Source of the DNA: Bacilli bacterium | GTDB lineage: Bacteria; Bacillota_I; Bacilli_A; ML615J-28; CAG-313 | Assembly: GCA_900752975.1 (NCBI GenBank) | Contig: CAADXH010000117.1 | Location: 1-45,045, forward strand | Direction: 5' to 3' | Length of the DNA stretch: 45,045 nt | In this document: one piece after another, positions 1 through 8,154 of the stretch | Position numbering within the stretch: the first letter of the stretch is position 1 | Layout of the letters: each line of letters opens with the position of its first letter | The notes under the pieces: generated by a model | What the model saw: only the letters and a program-made list of their open reading frames with translations | Databases searched by the model: none | What the model was told of the DNA's origin: nothing | Program-made: the position numbers and the translations under genes

Positions 1-1748
1 GAAAGAGCACACTAGCTGATCGAATCTTAGAGAAAACTAAAACTGTAGATTTACGGGAAATGCGTGATCAACTTTTAGATAATATGGATCTAGAACGTGA
101 ACGTGGTATTACAATTAAACTGAATGCGGTGGAACTTGAATATCATGCCAATGATGGTAATACATATTTATTCCACCTAATTGATACTCCTGGGCATGTT
201 GATTTTACATATGAAGTATCAAGATCACTTGCCTCATGTGAAGGTGCAGTTTTAGTAGTTGATGCAGCACAAGGAATTGAAGCCCAGACTTTGGCTAATG
301 TTTATCTTGCAATTGACAATGATTTGGAAATTTTGCCACTCATTAATAAGATAGATTTACCTTCAGCTAATCCAGATGAAGTAAAAAGAGAAATCGAAGA
401 TGTCATTGGACTAGATGCAAGTGAAGCAGTTCTTGCAAGCGCAAAAGAAGGAATTGGAATTGATGAGTTACTTGAACAAATTGTCGAGAAGGTTCCTGCT
501 CCATCTGGTAACCCCGAAGATCCGGTTCAGGCCTTAATCTTTGATTCTTTCTATGATCCATATCGAGGAGTAATTCCTTCAATTAGAGTTTTTAATGGTG
601 TTATAAAAAAAGGTGACCACATAAAAATGATGGCAACGAGTGCTGTGTATGAAGTTTTAGAATGTGGTGTTAATACTCCTAAAGAAAAGAAAAAAGATTA
701 TTTAAGCGCCGGTGATGTAGGCTGGGTTTCAGCAAGCATCAAAGATGTCAAAGACGTTCGTGTTGGTGATACAATCACTACACTCGAACAAGAATCGAAC
801 ATCGCCATGCCTGGATATAGACAACTAAATTCAATGGTTTTTTGTGGCTTATATCCAGTTGAGGCTAATCGTTATGATGATTTAAAAGACGCATTAGAAA
901 AATTAAAATTAAATGATGCGGCGCTAATATTTGAACCGGAAACATCACAAGCACTAGGATTTGGTTTTAGAACAGGTTTTTTAGGACTCCTTCATATGGA
1001 TGTCATTGAAGAAAGGCTAGAACGAGAATACAAACTTGATTTAATTGCGACAGCACCAAGTGTTGAGTATCATGTTTTACTCACTAATGGTGATAAAATC
1101 GCGGTTGACAATCCAAGTGAGCTACCTGACTTTACTAAAATTAAACATATTGAAGAACCGTATGTTCATGCCACCATCATGGTTTCGACTGAATTTGTCG
1201 GAAATGTTATGGAAATATGTCAAAATAAACGTGGTACATTTGTCGGTATGGAGTATATTAATGAAACTAGAGTAGTTTTAAAATATGATTTACCACTTAC
1301 TGAAATTGTTTATGATTTCTTTGACCGGCTTAAATCAACGACTAAAGGATATGCTTCGTTTGACTATGAACTTGCGGATTACCGTGTATCTAATTTAGTA
1401 AAAATGGATATTTTGTTAAATGGTGATAAGATTGATGCATTAAGTGTAATTGTCCATCGTGATTTTGCTTACAACAGAGGTAAAGCTCTAGTTCAAAAAC
1501 TAAGAAAACTTATTCCACGTGAACAATTTGAAATTCCCGTTCAAGCGGCTATTAATGGCAAGATTATCGCAAGGGAAAATATTGCGGCACTACGTAAAGA
1601 TGTTCTTGCTAAGTGCTATGGTGGAGACGTATCAAGAAAGAAAAAATTACTTGAAAAACAAAAAGAAGGTAAAAAACGAATGAAACAAGTTGGCAGTGTC
1701 GAAATACCACAAGAAGCCTTCTTAGCGGTTTTAAAAATTGATGATTAA
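1..1748 (+). CDS. lepA: Elongation factor 4 (LepA), 5' end cut by window edge
   Basis: Translational GTPase that back-translocates or remodels stalled ribosomes. The reading frame is open from base 3: the first visible residues are KST of the P-loop (GKST), followed by the LADRILEKT segment, so the true start lies outside the window and the internal ATG at 60 is not the start. Visible motifs: ERERGITIK (switch I), DTPGHVDF (G3), NKIDLP (G4), SAKEG (G5), and the LepA-specific C-terminal domain ending in a basic stretch KKKLLEKQKEGKKRMK. About 20-25 N-terminal residues are missing. It is followed by a terminator and then hemW, the same lepA-hemW order as in Bacillus. Confidence 0.97.
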   Translation, partial: KSTLADRILEKTKTVDLREMRDQLLDNMDLERERGITIKLNAVELEYHANDGNTYLFHLIDTPGHVDFTYEVSRSLASCEGAVLVVDAAQGIEAQTLANVYLAIDNDLEILPLINKIDLPSANPDEVKREIEDVIGLDASEAVLASAKEGIGIDELLEQIVEKVPAPSGNPEDPVQALIFDSFYDPYRGVIPSIRVFNGVIKKGDHIKMMATSAVYEVLECGVNTPKEKKKDYLSAGDVGWVSASIKDVKDVRVGDTITTLEQESNIAMPGYRQLNSMVFCGLYPVEANRYDDLKDALEKLKLNDAALIFEPETSQALGFGFRTGFLGLLHMDVIEERLEREYKLDLIATAPSVEYHVLLTNGDKIAVDNPSELPDFTKIKHIEEPYVHATIMVSTEFVGNVMEICQNKRGTFVGMEYINETRVVLKYDLPLTEIVYDFFDRLKSTTKGYASFDYELADYRVSNLVKMDILLNGDKIDALSVIVHRDFAYNRGKALVQKLRKLIPREQFEIPVQAAINGKIIARENIAALRKDVLAKCYGGDVSRKKKLLEKQKEGKKRMKQVGSVEIPQEAFLAVLKIDD

Positions 1749-1749
1749 T

Positions 1750-1778
1750 AAGGGATTGGGTTAACCAGTTCCTTTTTT
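1750..1778 (+). terminator. Rho-independent terminator after lepA
   Basis: A 10-bp stem (AAGGGATTGG with CCAGTTCCTT, two G-T wobbles), loop GTTAA, then T6 at 1773-1778. It starts one base after the lepA stop codon. Confidence 0.85.
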
Positions 1779-1887
1779 GTGTGAGATTTAAATTAAAATG
1801 ACAATTTAACAATCTTTGTAAAGGACTGTTATTTCTTTTTTCTTTTCTTTTCTTAATTTTTTTGATATAATATTATAGGTGATATAC

Positions 1888-3012
1888 ATGTTAGGATTAT
1901 ATATTCACATTCCATTTTGTCGTCACATTTGTCATTATTGTGATTTTTATAAAATGGTAGCTAGTGATTCTTTCAAATCTAAGTACGTAAAAGTGCTCCT
2001 AGAGGAGATGAAAATTAAAAAGCTTAGTAATTATCAGTTTAGCACCTTGTACATTGGTGGTGGGACTCCTAGTTCATTAAATTTAGATGATTTAAGAGAC
2101 CTATTTAATTACTTAGATAAAAGTATTGATTTAATGTCACTTTCTGAATTTACAATTGAGGTCAATCCTGAAGATGTAAATTTAGAATTAGTACAGTTGT
2201 TTAAAAATTATCATGTTTCAAGAATTAGTATGGGAATTCAAAGTTTTAAAAAAGAGACAATAGAATTCTTGGGACGTAATACTTACTTTGATTTTGATGA
2301 AATTAAAAACAAAATAAAACTAATTAAAAGTGTTGGTATAACAAATATTAATTGCGATCTTATCTATGCAGTTCCAAATGAGACAATAGATGATGTTATT
2401 AGTGATGTTAATAAATTATTAGAACTTGGTATTACACATATTTCTACCTACTCATTAATTTTAGAAAATCATACCATCTTAAACAAATGGTACCAAGACA
2501 AGATTTTTGAACTTGTTGATGATGAATCAGATGCAGTGATGTATGAAAAAATTTGTGATAGATTTAAAAATCATAACTTTAAACATTATGAAACTAGTAA
2601 CTTTTCAGTTGAGGGTTTTGAGTCAAAACACAATCTACTATATTGGAATAATGATGAATATATTGGTATTGGAGCGGGTGCCGCAACGCATTTAAATCAT
2701 GAAAGATACACCAACATTCGTAATTTAGAAAAATACTATAATGGTGTTAGAAATAATAAACTTGAATTTGAAGATTATGAATTGCAAACGCTTGATGATG
2801 AAATGAATGATGAAATTATGCTTGGACTTAGAAAAATGGAAGGAATCTGTAAAACTAGTTTCTTAAAAAAATATAGAATTGATTTAATTGCAAAGTTTCC
2901 TATCATTGTAGAGCTTATTAAAGAAGGATTACTTGAAGAAATAAATGATTACATCAGAATTCCTAGTCGCTATAGTTATATTGCAAACCACATAATAATT
3001 AAAATAATTTAG
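1888..3012 (+). CDS. hemW: Heme chaperone HemW (radical SAM, oxygen-independent coproporphyrinogen oxidase-like)
   Basis: 374 residues. The N-terminus LGLYIHIPFC-x3-C-x2-C carries the radical-SAM cluster motif CRHICHYC (C11, C15, C18) followed by DF, the arrangement typical of HemW; the GGGTPSSL segment is the SAM-binding glycine motif. HemW proteins bind heme and deliver it to target enzymes, and are often misnamed HemN. Start: a GTG at 1879 lies in frame but is part of the Shine-Dalgarno sequence AGGTGA; the ATG at 1888, five bases after GGTGA, fits better. A TATAAT at 1866-1871 could be a -10 box, but no good -35 is visible. xerD follows 8 bases downstream, so the two are probably co-transcribed. 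Confidence 0.92.
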   Translation: MLGLYIHIPFCRHICHYCDFYKMVASDSFKSKYVKVLLEEMKIKKLSNYQFSTLYIGGGTPSSLNLDDLRDLFNYLDKSIDLMSLSEFTIEVNPEDVNLELVQLFKNYHVSRISMGIQSFKKETIEFLGRNTYFDFDEIKNKIKLIKSVGITNINCDLIYAVPNETIDDVISDVNKLLELGITHISTYSLILENHTILNKWYQDKIFELVDDESDAVMYEKICDRFKNHNFKHYETSNFSVEGFESKHNLLYWNNDEYIGIGAGAATHLNHERYTNIRNLEKYYNGVRNNKLEFEDYELQTLDDEMNDEIMLGLRKMEGICKTSFLKKYRIDLIAKFPIIVELIKEGLLEEINDYIRIPSRYSYIANHIIIKII

Positions 3013-3020
3013 GAGCTTTT

Positions 3021-3920
3021 ATGGATGAATTAGTAACTGAATATATGACATATCTTGCTAGTGAAAAAATGAAAAGTAATAATACCATTCAGTCATATAG
3101 TAGTGATGTTTTAAATTATTTGTATTACCTAGAGAATGTAAAAGGCATAACTGATATTAAAAATGTGACTACAGAAGATGTGAAAAATTATTTAGCATAT
3201 TTGAAAAAAATGGGATATTCGCCTTCATCTAGTAGTAGGGCACTTAGCACATTAAAATCTTTTCATAAATTTTTAGTGCTTGAACATTACATCAAACATA
3301 ACCCAACTCTTTCAATTAGTGCACCAAAACTGGATAAAAAACTTCCTACCGTTTTATCAGTAGAAGAAGTAATGATGTTATTAAATAGTTTGAATGATGA
3401 TACTCCATATAATGCGAGAAATAGAGCGATGATAGAGGTAATGTATGGCACTGGCCTTAGAGTATCTGAACTAGTAAACTTAAAACTTAATGAATTACAT
3501 TTAACTAGCAAAATGATTTCAACTACAGGTAAAGGAAGCAAAGAACGCATCGTTCCTATTAATGATTATGCCGCAAAGGTATTGAGAGATTATATTGTCA
3601 AATACCGACCTGAACTTGTCAAAAATGGCAAAGATAATAATTATATTTTCCTTAATAACCAAGGCCAGCCACTTTCAAGACAAAGTTTTTTCCTAATTCT
3701 TAAAAGACTTTCAAAAGATGCGGGAATTGAAAAAGAAATTTCACCACATACTTTGCGTCATTCTTTCGCGACCCATTTATTGGAAGCAGGTACTGATCTT
3801 AGATACATTCAAGAAATGCTAGGACATGAAGATATTTCAACAACGCAAATATATACACATTTAAGTAAACAAAAAATAAAATCAGTGTACAACAGTGCAC
3901 ACCCGAGAGGAGATAAATAA
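3021..3920 (+). CDS. xerD: Tyrosine recombinase XerD
   Basis: 299 residues, normal length for XerC/XerD. N-terminal SAM-like core-binding domain (about 1-90) and C-terminal catalytic domain with all six active residues: R147 (TGLRVSEL), K171 (TGKGSKER), H243 and R246 (HTLRHSFATH), H269 (LGHED) and nucleophile Y278 (IYTH). XerD acts with XerC at dif to resolve chromosome dimers. Ribosome site AGGAG at 3012-3016. It overlaps or abuts deoB; xerD-deoB is also adjacent in Bacillus subtilis (ripX-drm), which supports XerD over XerC. A dif-like site lies only 2.8 kb downstream. Confidence 0.93.
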   Translation: MDELVTEYMTYLASEKMKSNNTIQSYSSDVLNYLYYLENVKGITDIKNVTTEDVKNYLAYLKKMGYSPSSSSRALSTLKSFHKFLVLEHYIKHNPTLSISAPKLDKKLPTVLSVEEVMMLLNSLNDDTPYNARNRAMIEVMYGTGLRVSELVNLKLNELHLTSKMISTTGKGSKERIVPINDYAAKVLRDYIVKYRPELVKNGKDNNYIFLNNQGQPLSRQSFFLILKRLSKDAGIEKEISPHTLRHSFATHLLEAGTDLRYIQEMLGHEDISTTQIYTHLSKQKIKSVYNSAHPRGDK

Positions 3921-3921
3921 C

Positions 3922-5100
3922 TTGAAATTTAAAAGAATTTTTGTAATTGTAACAGATTCCATGGGAATTGGTGAAGCTAAGGATGCGGCAAAATTTAATG
4001 ATGTAGGTGCTAATACTTTCAAACATATTGCTGAAGGTATGCCTACCTTTAACGTTCCTAATTTAGAAGCACTTGGAATAGGAAATATTTGTGAAAACAA
4101 AATGGTAAAAAAAGTTGAAAATCCAAAAGGCGTTGTGGCTAAACTTCAAGAGGTAAGTAATGGTAAAGATACTCTTACTGGCCATTTCGAAATGATGGGC
4201 TTAAAAGTAAATACTCCTTTTCCTTCATTTACCGAAACCGGTTTTCCCAAAGAGCTAATTGACGAATTAGAAAAATACAGTCGACGCAAAATGATAGGTA
4301 ATGTTGCAGCAAGCGGAACTGAGATTATGAAGGAATTAGGTGAGGAACAAATGAAAACAGGGGCAATTATTATTTATACTTCAGCTGATTCAGTACTACA
4401 ACTTGCAGCAAATGAAGAAGTTATTCCACTTACGGAGTTATATGATATTTGTGCTTATGCCAGAAAAATAACTATCGAAAATCCTGCTTGGAAAGTTGGC
4501 AGAATAATTGCTCGTCCTTTTGTAGGTCATTCTCGTGAAACATTTAAACGTACGACTAATCGTCACGACTATGCGTTAAAACCATTTGATCGTACTGTTT
4601 TAAACTTCTTACATGATGCAGGATATAAAACCATATCAGTAGGAAAAATCTATGATATTTTTGATGGATATGGCATTGATGAATCACATCGTTCTATGAG
4701 TAATAATGATGGAATGGATCAAACTATTAAACTTTTGGATCAAGATTTTACTGGATTTTGCTTTACTAATTTAGTAGATTTTGATGCACTATATGGACAT
4801 CGCCGTGATTTACCAGGTTATCATAAGGCTATTGAAGAATTTGATGTTAAATTAGGTGAGTTTATGTCAAAAATGCATGAAGATGATTTGTTAATGGTTG
4901 TTTCAGATCATGGTAATGATCCAATTCATCATGGTACTGACCATACAAGAGAAGATGTACCACTAATAATGTATCATAAACATGTCAAAGGACATAATTT
5001 AGGCTGTTTAGAATCTTTTGCGGTAGTTGGTGCTACAATTTCAGATAATTTTAAGGTTGAAATGCCAAAAATTGGAAAGTCACTATTAGGAGAATTATAA
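3922..5100 (+). CDS. deoB: Phosphopentomutase DeoB
   Basis: 392 residues, family length. Interconverts ribose-1-phosphate/deoxyribose-1-phosphate and the 5-phosphates in nucleoside salvage. Alkaline-phosphatase fold metal sites are visible: D12 in VTDSMGIGEA, KDTLTGHFEMMG (carries the threonine that is phosphorylated), NLVDFDALYGHR, and SDHGNDPIHHGTDHTRE. Start: the frame opens at a GTG at 3895 inside xerD, but a TTG at 3922 sits 8 bases after the strong ribosome site GAGGAGA, and MKFKRIFVIVTDSMGIGEA matches the usual N-terminus. The stop codon overlaps the next gene's ATG by one base. Confidence 0.94.
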   Translation: MKFKRIFVIVTDSMGIGEAKDAAKFNDVGANTFKHIAEGMPTFNVPNLEALGIGNICENKMVKKVENPKGVVAKLQEVSNGKDTLTGHFEMMGLKVNTPFPSFTETGFPKELIDELEKYSRRKMIGNVAASGTEIMKELGEEQMKTGAIIIYTSADSVLQLAANEEVIPLTELYDICAYARKITIENPAWKVGRIIARPFVGHSRETFKRTTNRHDYALKPFDRTVLNFLHDAGYKTISVGKIYDIFDGYGIDESHRSMSNNDGMDQTIKLLDQDFTGFCFTNLVDFDALYGHRRDLPGYHKAIEEFDVKLGEFMSKMHEDDLLMVVSDHGNDPIHHGTDHTREDVPLIMYHKHVKGHNLGCLESFAVVGATISDNFKVEMPKIGKSLLGEL

Positions 5101-6014
5101 TGCGCGAACAAAGAATATTAAAATTTGATAATAAAACAAATATTGTATCATACCTTTGGTATGAAGAAAACATGAAAGTAAAGGGCGTAATTGAAATATT
5201 CCATGGAATGGCTGAAAATATCTTAAGATATGATGATATGGCTAATTTTTTTGTCTCAGCGGGTTATATGGTAGTTGGTCACGATCACTTTGCCCATGGT
5301 GATTCCGCAAATTCAATTGAAGAAATTGGCGAAACTCTCGATTATGATTTTATGGATGCTATAATAAAGGCTATGAAACTAGTTAGAGATGAATATGATG
5401 ATGAATTTAAAGGCGTTAAAAAATGTTTGTTTGCTCACTCTATGGGGTCAATGGCTGCTCAACGTTATATTCAAAAATATCCTAATGATTTTGATTACGT
5501 CGTATTGAGTGGTACTGATATCGGTGGTGGTAAATATGCATTTGGTAAACCTATCCTTAAACTTTGCTCAAGTAAAGATAAAATCAAATACTCCAATCTT
5601 GTATTAAAATTAACAACTGATGGTTTTAATAAACGTTTTAAAAACGATCACCCTAAGTATGGCTGGTTAAGCGTTAATAAAGAGAATATTAAAGAATTTG
5701 AAACTAACAAATACTGTGGTAAAGACTTTTCAGCAAACTATTTTTATTCAATGTCTAAAATGATGTGTGAAAATGTGAAGCCAAAGAATTTAAAAAGAAT
5801 TAATCCAAACGTTAAAATTTTACTTTATTCTGGAATAGAAGACCCTGTAAGTCACTATGGTAAATCAATTGTACGACTTGCTAAGCTTTATAAAAGATAT
5901 AATTTAAATGTTACATATAAGATAATTGATAATGCTAGACATGAGGTTCATAATGAATGTGATGAGATAAAAAAACAAGTTTATGATATGATTATTACAT
6001 TTTATAACAAATAA
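5100..6014 (+). CDS. Alpha/beta hydrolase, monoacylglycerol lipase / lysophospholipase-like
   Basis: 304 residues, no signal peptide. Serine hydrolase of the Hydrolase_4 (lysophospholipase, PldB-like) type: oxyanion segment FHGMAEN (residues 34-40), HDHFAHGDS, nucleophile elbow AHSMGS with S114, acid D248 (SGIEDPVS) and H281 (NARHEVHNE). The family hydrolyses monoacylglycerols, lysophospholipids or other esters; the true substrate cannot be read from the sequence. ATG overlaps the deoB stop (TAATG) and uses AGGAG upstream, so it is translationally coupled to deoB. It is the last + strand gene before the terminus gap. Confidence 0.82.
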   Translation: MREQRILKFDNKTNIVSYLWYEENMKVKGVIEIFHGMAENILRYDDMANFFVSAGYMVVGHDHFAHGDSANSIEEIGETLDYDFMDAIIKAMKLVRDEYDDEFKGVKKCLFAHSMGSMAAQRYIQKYPNDFDYVVLSGTDIGGGKYAFGKPILKLCSSKDKIKYSNLVLKLTTDGFNKRFKNDHPKYGWLSVNKENIKEFETNKYCGKDFSANYFYSMSKMMCENVKPKNLKRINPNVKILLYSGIEDPVSHYGKSIVRLAKLYKRYNLNVTYKIIDNARHEVHNECDEIKKQVYDMIITFYNK

Positions 6015-6066
6015 TTTCATTAAATATAAGTAAAATCTACATATTTTAACTTTAATAAATCACGCA

Positions 6067-6112
6067 AAAACGCCAATTTAAGCTTAATTTAGCCTTATTT
6101 TTGGTGTTTTTT
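6067..6112 (+). terminator. Terminator-like hairpin after the hydrolase gene
   Basis: Arms AAAACGCCAA (6067-6076) and TTGGTGTTTT (6101-6110), one G-T wobble, with a TAAGCTTAA inner palindrome and a T-run at the 3' side. Probably ends the hemW-xerD-deoB-hydrolase transcript. Confidence 0.6.
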
Positions 6113-6186
6113 ATTGAAAATGAGTAATTAATCAATTTTAACACTAAAATCAAAAATAGGCTGTTTTTTGCCTTCATTTATATTTT

Positions 6187-6211
6187 GGATACTTTATTAG
6201 TATCCTTTTTT
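6187..6211 (+). terminator. Rho-independent terminator, second in tandem
   Basis: Perfect 7-bp stem GGATACT/AGTATCC with loop TTATT followed by T6 (6206-6211). Lies 75 bases beyond the first hairpin. Confidence 0.75.
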
Positions 6212-6312
6212 ATTATATAAGTATCGAAAATTAAAAATACAAGTTAAAATAAAGGGCAAATTTAAAAGAATTAATTAAATATTAATAATTAATCATAATT
6301 AATGATAAATCA

Positions 6313-6335
6313 AAAAAAAGGCCATTTTTGCCTTA
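6313..6335 (-). terminator. Short terminator-like hairpin for leftward transcription
   Basis: AAGGC/GCCTT stem preceded on the + strand by A8, so that the - strand reads stem then T8. Short stem, hence low confidence. Confidence 0.35.
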
Positions 6336-6345
6336 ATACATCTAA

Positions 6346-6394
6346 TATAACCCTTCTCAGAACGTTTGGAATTAAAAAAGACGAATAATTCTCA
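6346..6394 (+). repeat. Dispersed SERL repeat, copy 1
   Basis: Core CCCTTCTCAGAACGTTTG followed by GAATTAAAAAAGACGAATAA. Its first 23 bases (6346-6368) are an exact inverted match of 7318-7340. In the frame of CCC it reads stop-PFSERLELKKTNN, open to a TGA near 6432; no gene lies upstream. Confidence 0.8.
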
Positions 6395-6644
6395 TTTAAA
6401 TGTTATCACAAAGGCTTATAACCGCATTAAATGACTAGACTACACATTAATTAGTTTTATTCTAACTGAAGGCAAATCGATTAAAAAAGTAGGTAGTATT
6501 AAAATGTAGAGTTACCAAAAATGACATGATGTGAGTAAGCAAAAATAGAAAGATGAATAATTGACAATTCGAATTTTAATTATGAAACATAGATACTAGG
6601 CAATATATGATTTTATTTAAACAAAATAATAGTTATTAACAGGT

Positions 6645-6672
6645 TTATCCACAACTCAAATAGTTATCCACG
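6645..6672 (+). promoter_or_regulatory. Two DnaA-box-like sequences near dif
   Basis: TTATCCACA at 6645-6653 matches the DnaA box consensus exactly; TTATCCACG at 6664-6672 has one mismatch. Same orientation, start-to-start spacing 19 bases, about 50 bases from dif. Function at a terminus is not known; a chance or regulatory role is possible. Confidence 0.5.
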
Positions 6673-6720
6673 TTTACAAATAATTATTAATTTATTTCGG
6701 TTTTACTTTACTTTTTTATT

Positions 6721-6748
6721 AGTTAACATAATATATATTATAGGAAGT
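6721..6748 (-). other. dif: dif site (XerCD chromosome dimer resolution site)
   Basis: On the - strand the 28 bases read ACTTCCTATAA - TATATA - TTATGTTAACT. Compared from memory with Bacillus subtilis dif (arms ACTTCCTAGAA and TTATGTAAACT around the same TATATA core), only two positions differ. The site sits where gene direction flips from + to - (convergent), as expected of a terminus. Short inverted arms GTTTTACTT (6700-6708) and AAGTAAAAC (6745-6753) flank or overlap it. Confidence 0.88.
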
Positions 6749-7162
6749 AAAACGCGTAAGTGTAAAATAGTGAAAATAAAGGGTAAATAGTATCAAATAT
6801 AGAAAACGGAGTGTTTATTTGTCGAATTCCTCTTATTTTGTTAAATAAATTATATCATTTATGTTTTTGTGACTATGTTTAGAAAGTCTAAAAAACAGCA
6901 CTTTTTTCGTTCTTTATTACTTTCTTAATAAATTATCAACATTGTTATAAGCATTGATTCTTTGGCTTCTTTTGACTTTATATGCTTAATTAAAACTGTT
7001 ATCATAAATTGAATTGACAATTATTCAATTATTTTGACTTCGTCGTTCGTAGCAATGGTAATTAAAATGTCGAATTCGTCTTTAATTATAAAAAATAAAT
7101 ATTCTATAACTAATTTTGTTTTCTGTAAACTTTTAGTTATAGCAAGTTAGGCAGGACAAATA

Positions 7163-7186
7163 AAAAAACGCAGTGTGTTACTGCGT
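7163..7186 (-). terminator. Rho-independent terminator for leftward transcripts
   Basis: Perfect 7-bp stem ACGCAGT (7168-7174) / ACTGCGT (7180-7186), 5-base loop; on the - strand the stem is followed by a T-run. It would end transcription coming from the PHP phosphatase gene. Confidence 0.75.
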
Positions 7187-7235
7187 CGACATATTTAGTT
7201 TTCATTTTTTCATTTTGCATATAAGAACGATAATC

Positions 7236-7259
7236 AAGATAGTTTAGTTGTACTATCTT
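7236..7259. repeat. Inverted repeat, hairpin of unknown role
   Basis: Perfect 8-bp arms AAGATAGT and ACTATCTT with an 8-base spacer, between the PHP gene end and the terminator at 7163. No T-run on either side. Confidence 0.45.
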
Positions 7260-7291
7260 ATGTTTAGAACTGCTTCTAAAAAAAATCAAAA

Positions 7292-7340
7292 GGATAATTA
7301 ATTGTCTTTTTTTATTTCAAACGTTCTGAGAAGGGTTATA
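7292..7340 (-). repeat. Dispersed SERL repeat, copy 2
   Basis: - strand core CCCTTCTCAGAACGTTTG then AAATAAAAAAAGACAATTAA. It overlaps the stop codon of the PHP gene: that TAA (7336-7338) is followed in the same frame by PFSERLK and a second TAA. Inverted relative to copy 1. Confidence 0.8.
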
Positions 7341-8154
7341 GATTAATTTTATCAATTATTTTAATCTCTAGTTCTTCTGCCAATTTGATTGCTTCTTTAG
7401 TTGCTTCATCATTCATGTGTTTAAAGAAATGAGCATCATCATCAATAATTATTTTCGCATTCATCTCTTTTGCAAGTTTCCAAAATTCATATTTTGGATA
7501 ACTATAACTTACATGGTTACTATTCAATAAGTATTTGTGTTCTTTTCTGATACAATTTCTAATGCCGTTGGCGTTAATTTCGAGATAAACATCATGTTTT
7601 ATCGCGGCTGTAATGATTGCTTTTGCTACAGACTTTGAATTTTCATCCCATTTATTGTATGTCCAACAGTATAGATCAGGGTGAGCTAATATTTTAAAAT
7701 AACCGGTTTCAATTGCTTTAATGACATCATTTTTATATGATTCAATAGCCGCTGCGTCAATTTCATTACTATATATACTAAGTATTTTATTTTGATGATG
7801 AATAAAGTGTTGACCCAACACAAGATAGTCAAGCTGCTCTAAAAACTTTGGATAATATTCTTTCATCTCTTCGAAATATTCAAGTTCTAAGCCTTTAAAA
7901 ACTATAATGTTTGGATATTTCTTTTTAGCTTCCTCTAATTGTGGCAAATACAGATTATGATACTCTTCAAAACTCATTCGCCTACTTATGATTTGATCCT
8001 TAATAGATGGAATTAATGGACCATGGTCAGTTATTCCAATTGTATGATAGCCTAATTTGCTTGCTATTTTGACATAGTCTATTGGTCTTCCTTCTGCATG
8101 TCTGCATAGATAAGTATGTGTATGGTAATTACTTCTCATTTTCGTCATTGTCAT
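7336..8154 (-). CDS. PHP-domain phosphatase, histidinol-phosphatase-like
   Basis: About 272 residues. Metal-binding motifs of the PHP superfamily are present in order: NYHTHTYLCRHA, GITDHGP, KGLELEYFEE, LGQHFIHH, LAHPDLYCW and IIIDDDAHFF. HisK-type histidinol-phosphate phosphatases have this layout, but no other his gene is near, so the substrate is uncertain. Start is unclear: in-frame ATGs lie at 8187, 8154, 8148 and 8139, all overlapping the upstream gene's 3' end; the residues before MRSNYHTHT look like an alternative-frame read of that gene, so 8154-8139 is favoured. A weak GGA lies before 8154. Translationally coupled to the upstream gene. Its stop is inside repeat copy 2. Confidence 0.8.
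   Translation of the reverse strand: MTMTKMRSNYHTHTYLCRHAEGRPIDYVKIASKLGYHTIGITDHGPLIPSIKDQIISRRMSFEEYHNLYLPQLEEAKKKYPNIIVFKGLELEYFEEMKEYYPKFLEQLDYLVLGQHFIHHQNKILSIYSNEIDAAAIESYKNDVIKAIETGYFKILAHPDLYCWTYNKWDENSKSVAKAIITAAIKHDVYLEINANGIRNCIRKEHKYLLNSNHVSYSYPKYEFWKLAKEMNAKIIIDDDAHFFKHMNDEATKEAIKLAEELEIKIIDKINL

Larger units (their letters stand above)
6015..7335. other. Gene-free terminus region between convergent gene sets
   Basis: A very AT-rich 1.3 kb stretch without a convincing coding frame. It holds terminators for + strand transcripts near its left end, terminators for - strand transcripts, two DnaA-box-like sequences, a dif site, and inverted repeat copies at 6346-6394 and 7292-7340 (the latter runs into the stop of the next gene). 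A 10-mer TGTCGAATTC occurs at 6820-6829 and 7068-7077. Genes point into the gap from both sides. Confidence 0.75.

Noticed and set aside
6600..6760. Replication origin, because of DnaA boxes
   Set aside because: Genes converge on the site instead of diverging, no dnaA/dnaN is near, and a dif site is present.
6346..7340. GAGAAGGG inside repeat copies 1 and 2 as SpoIIIE recognition sequences (SRS)
   Set aside because: The octamer matches, but on both sides it points away from dif, opposite to the expected origin-to-terminus direction, and the other three copies lack it. It is best explained as part of the repeat.
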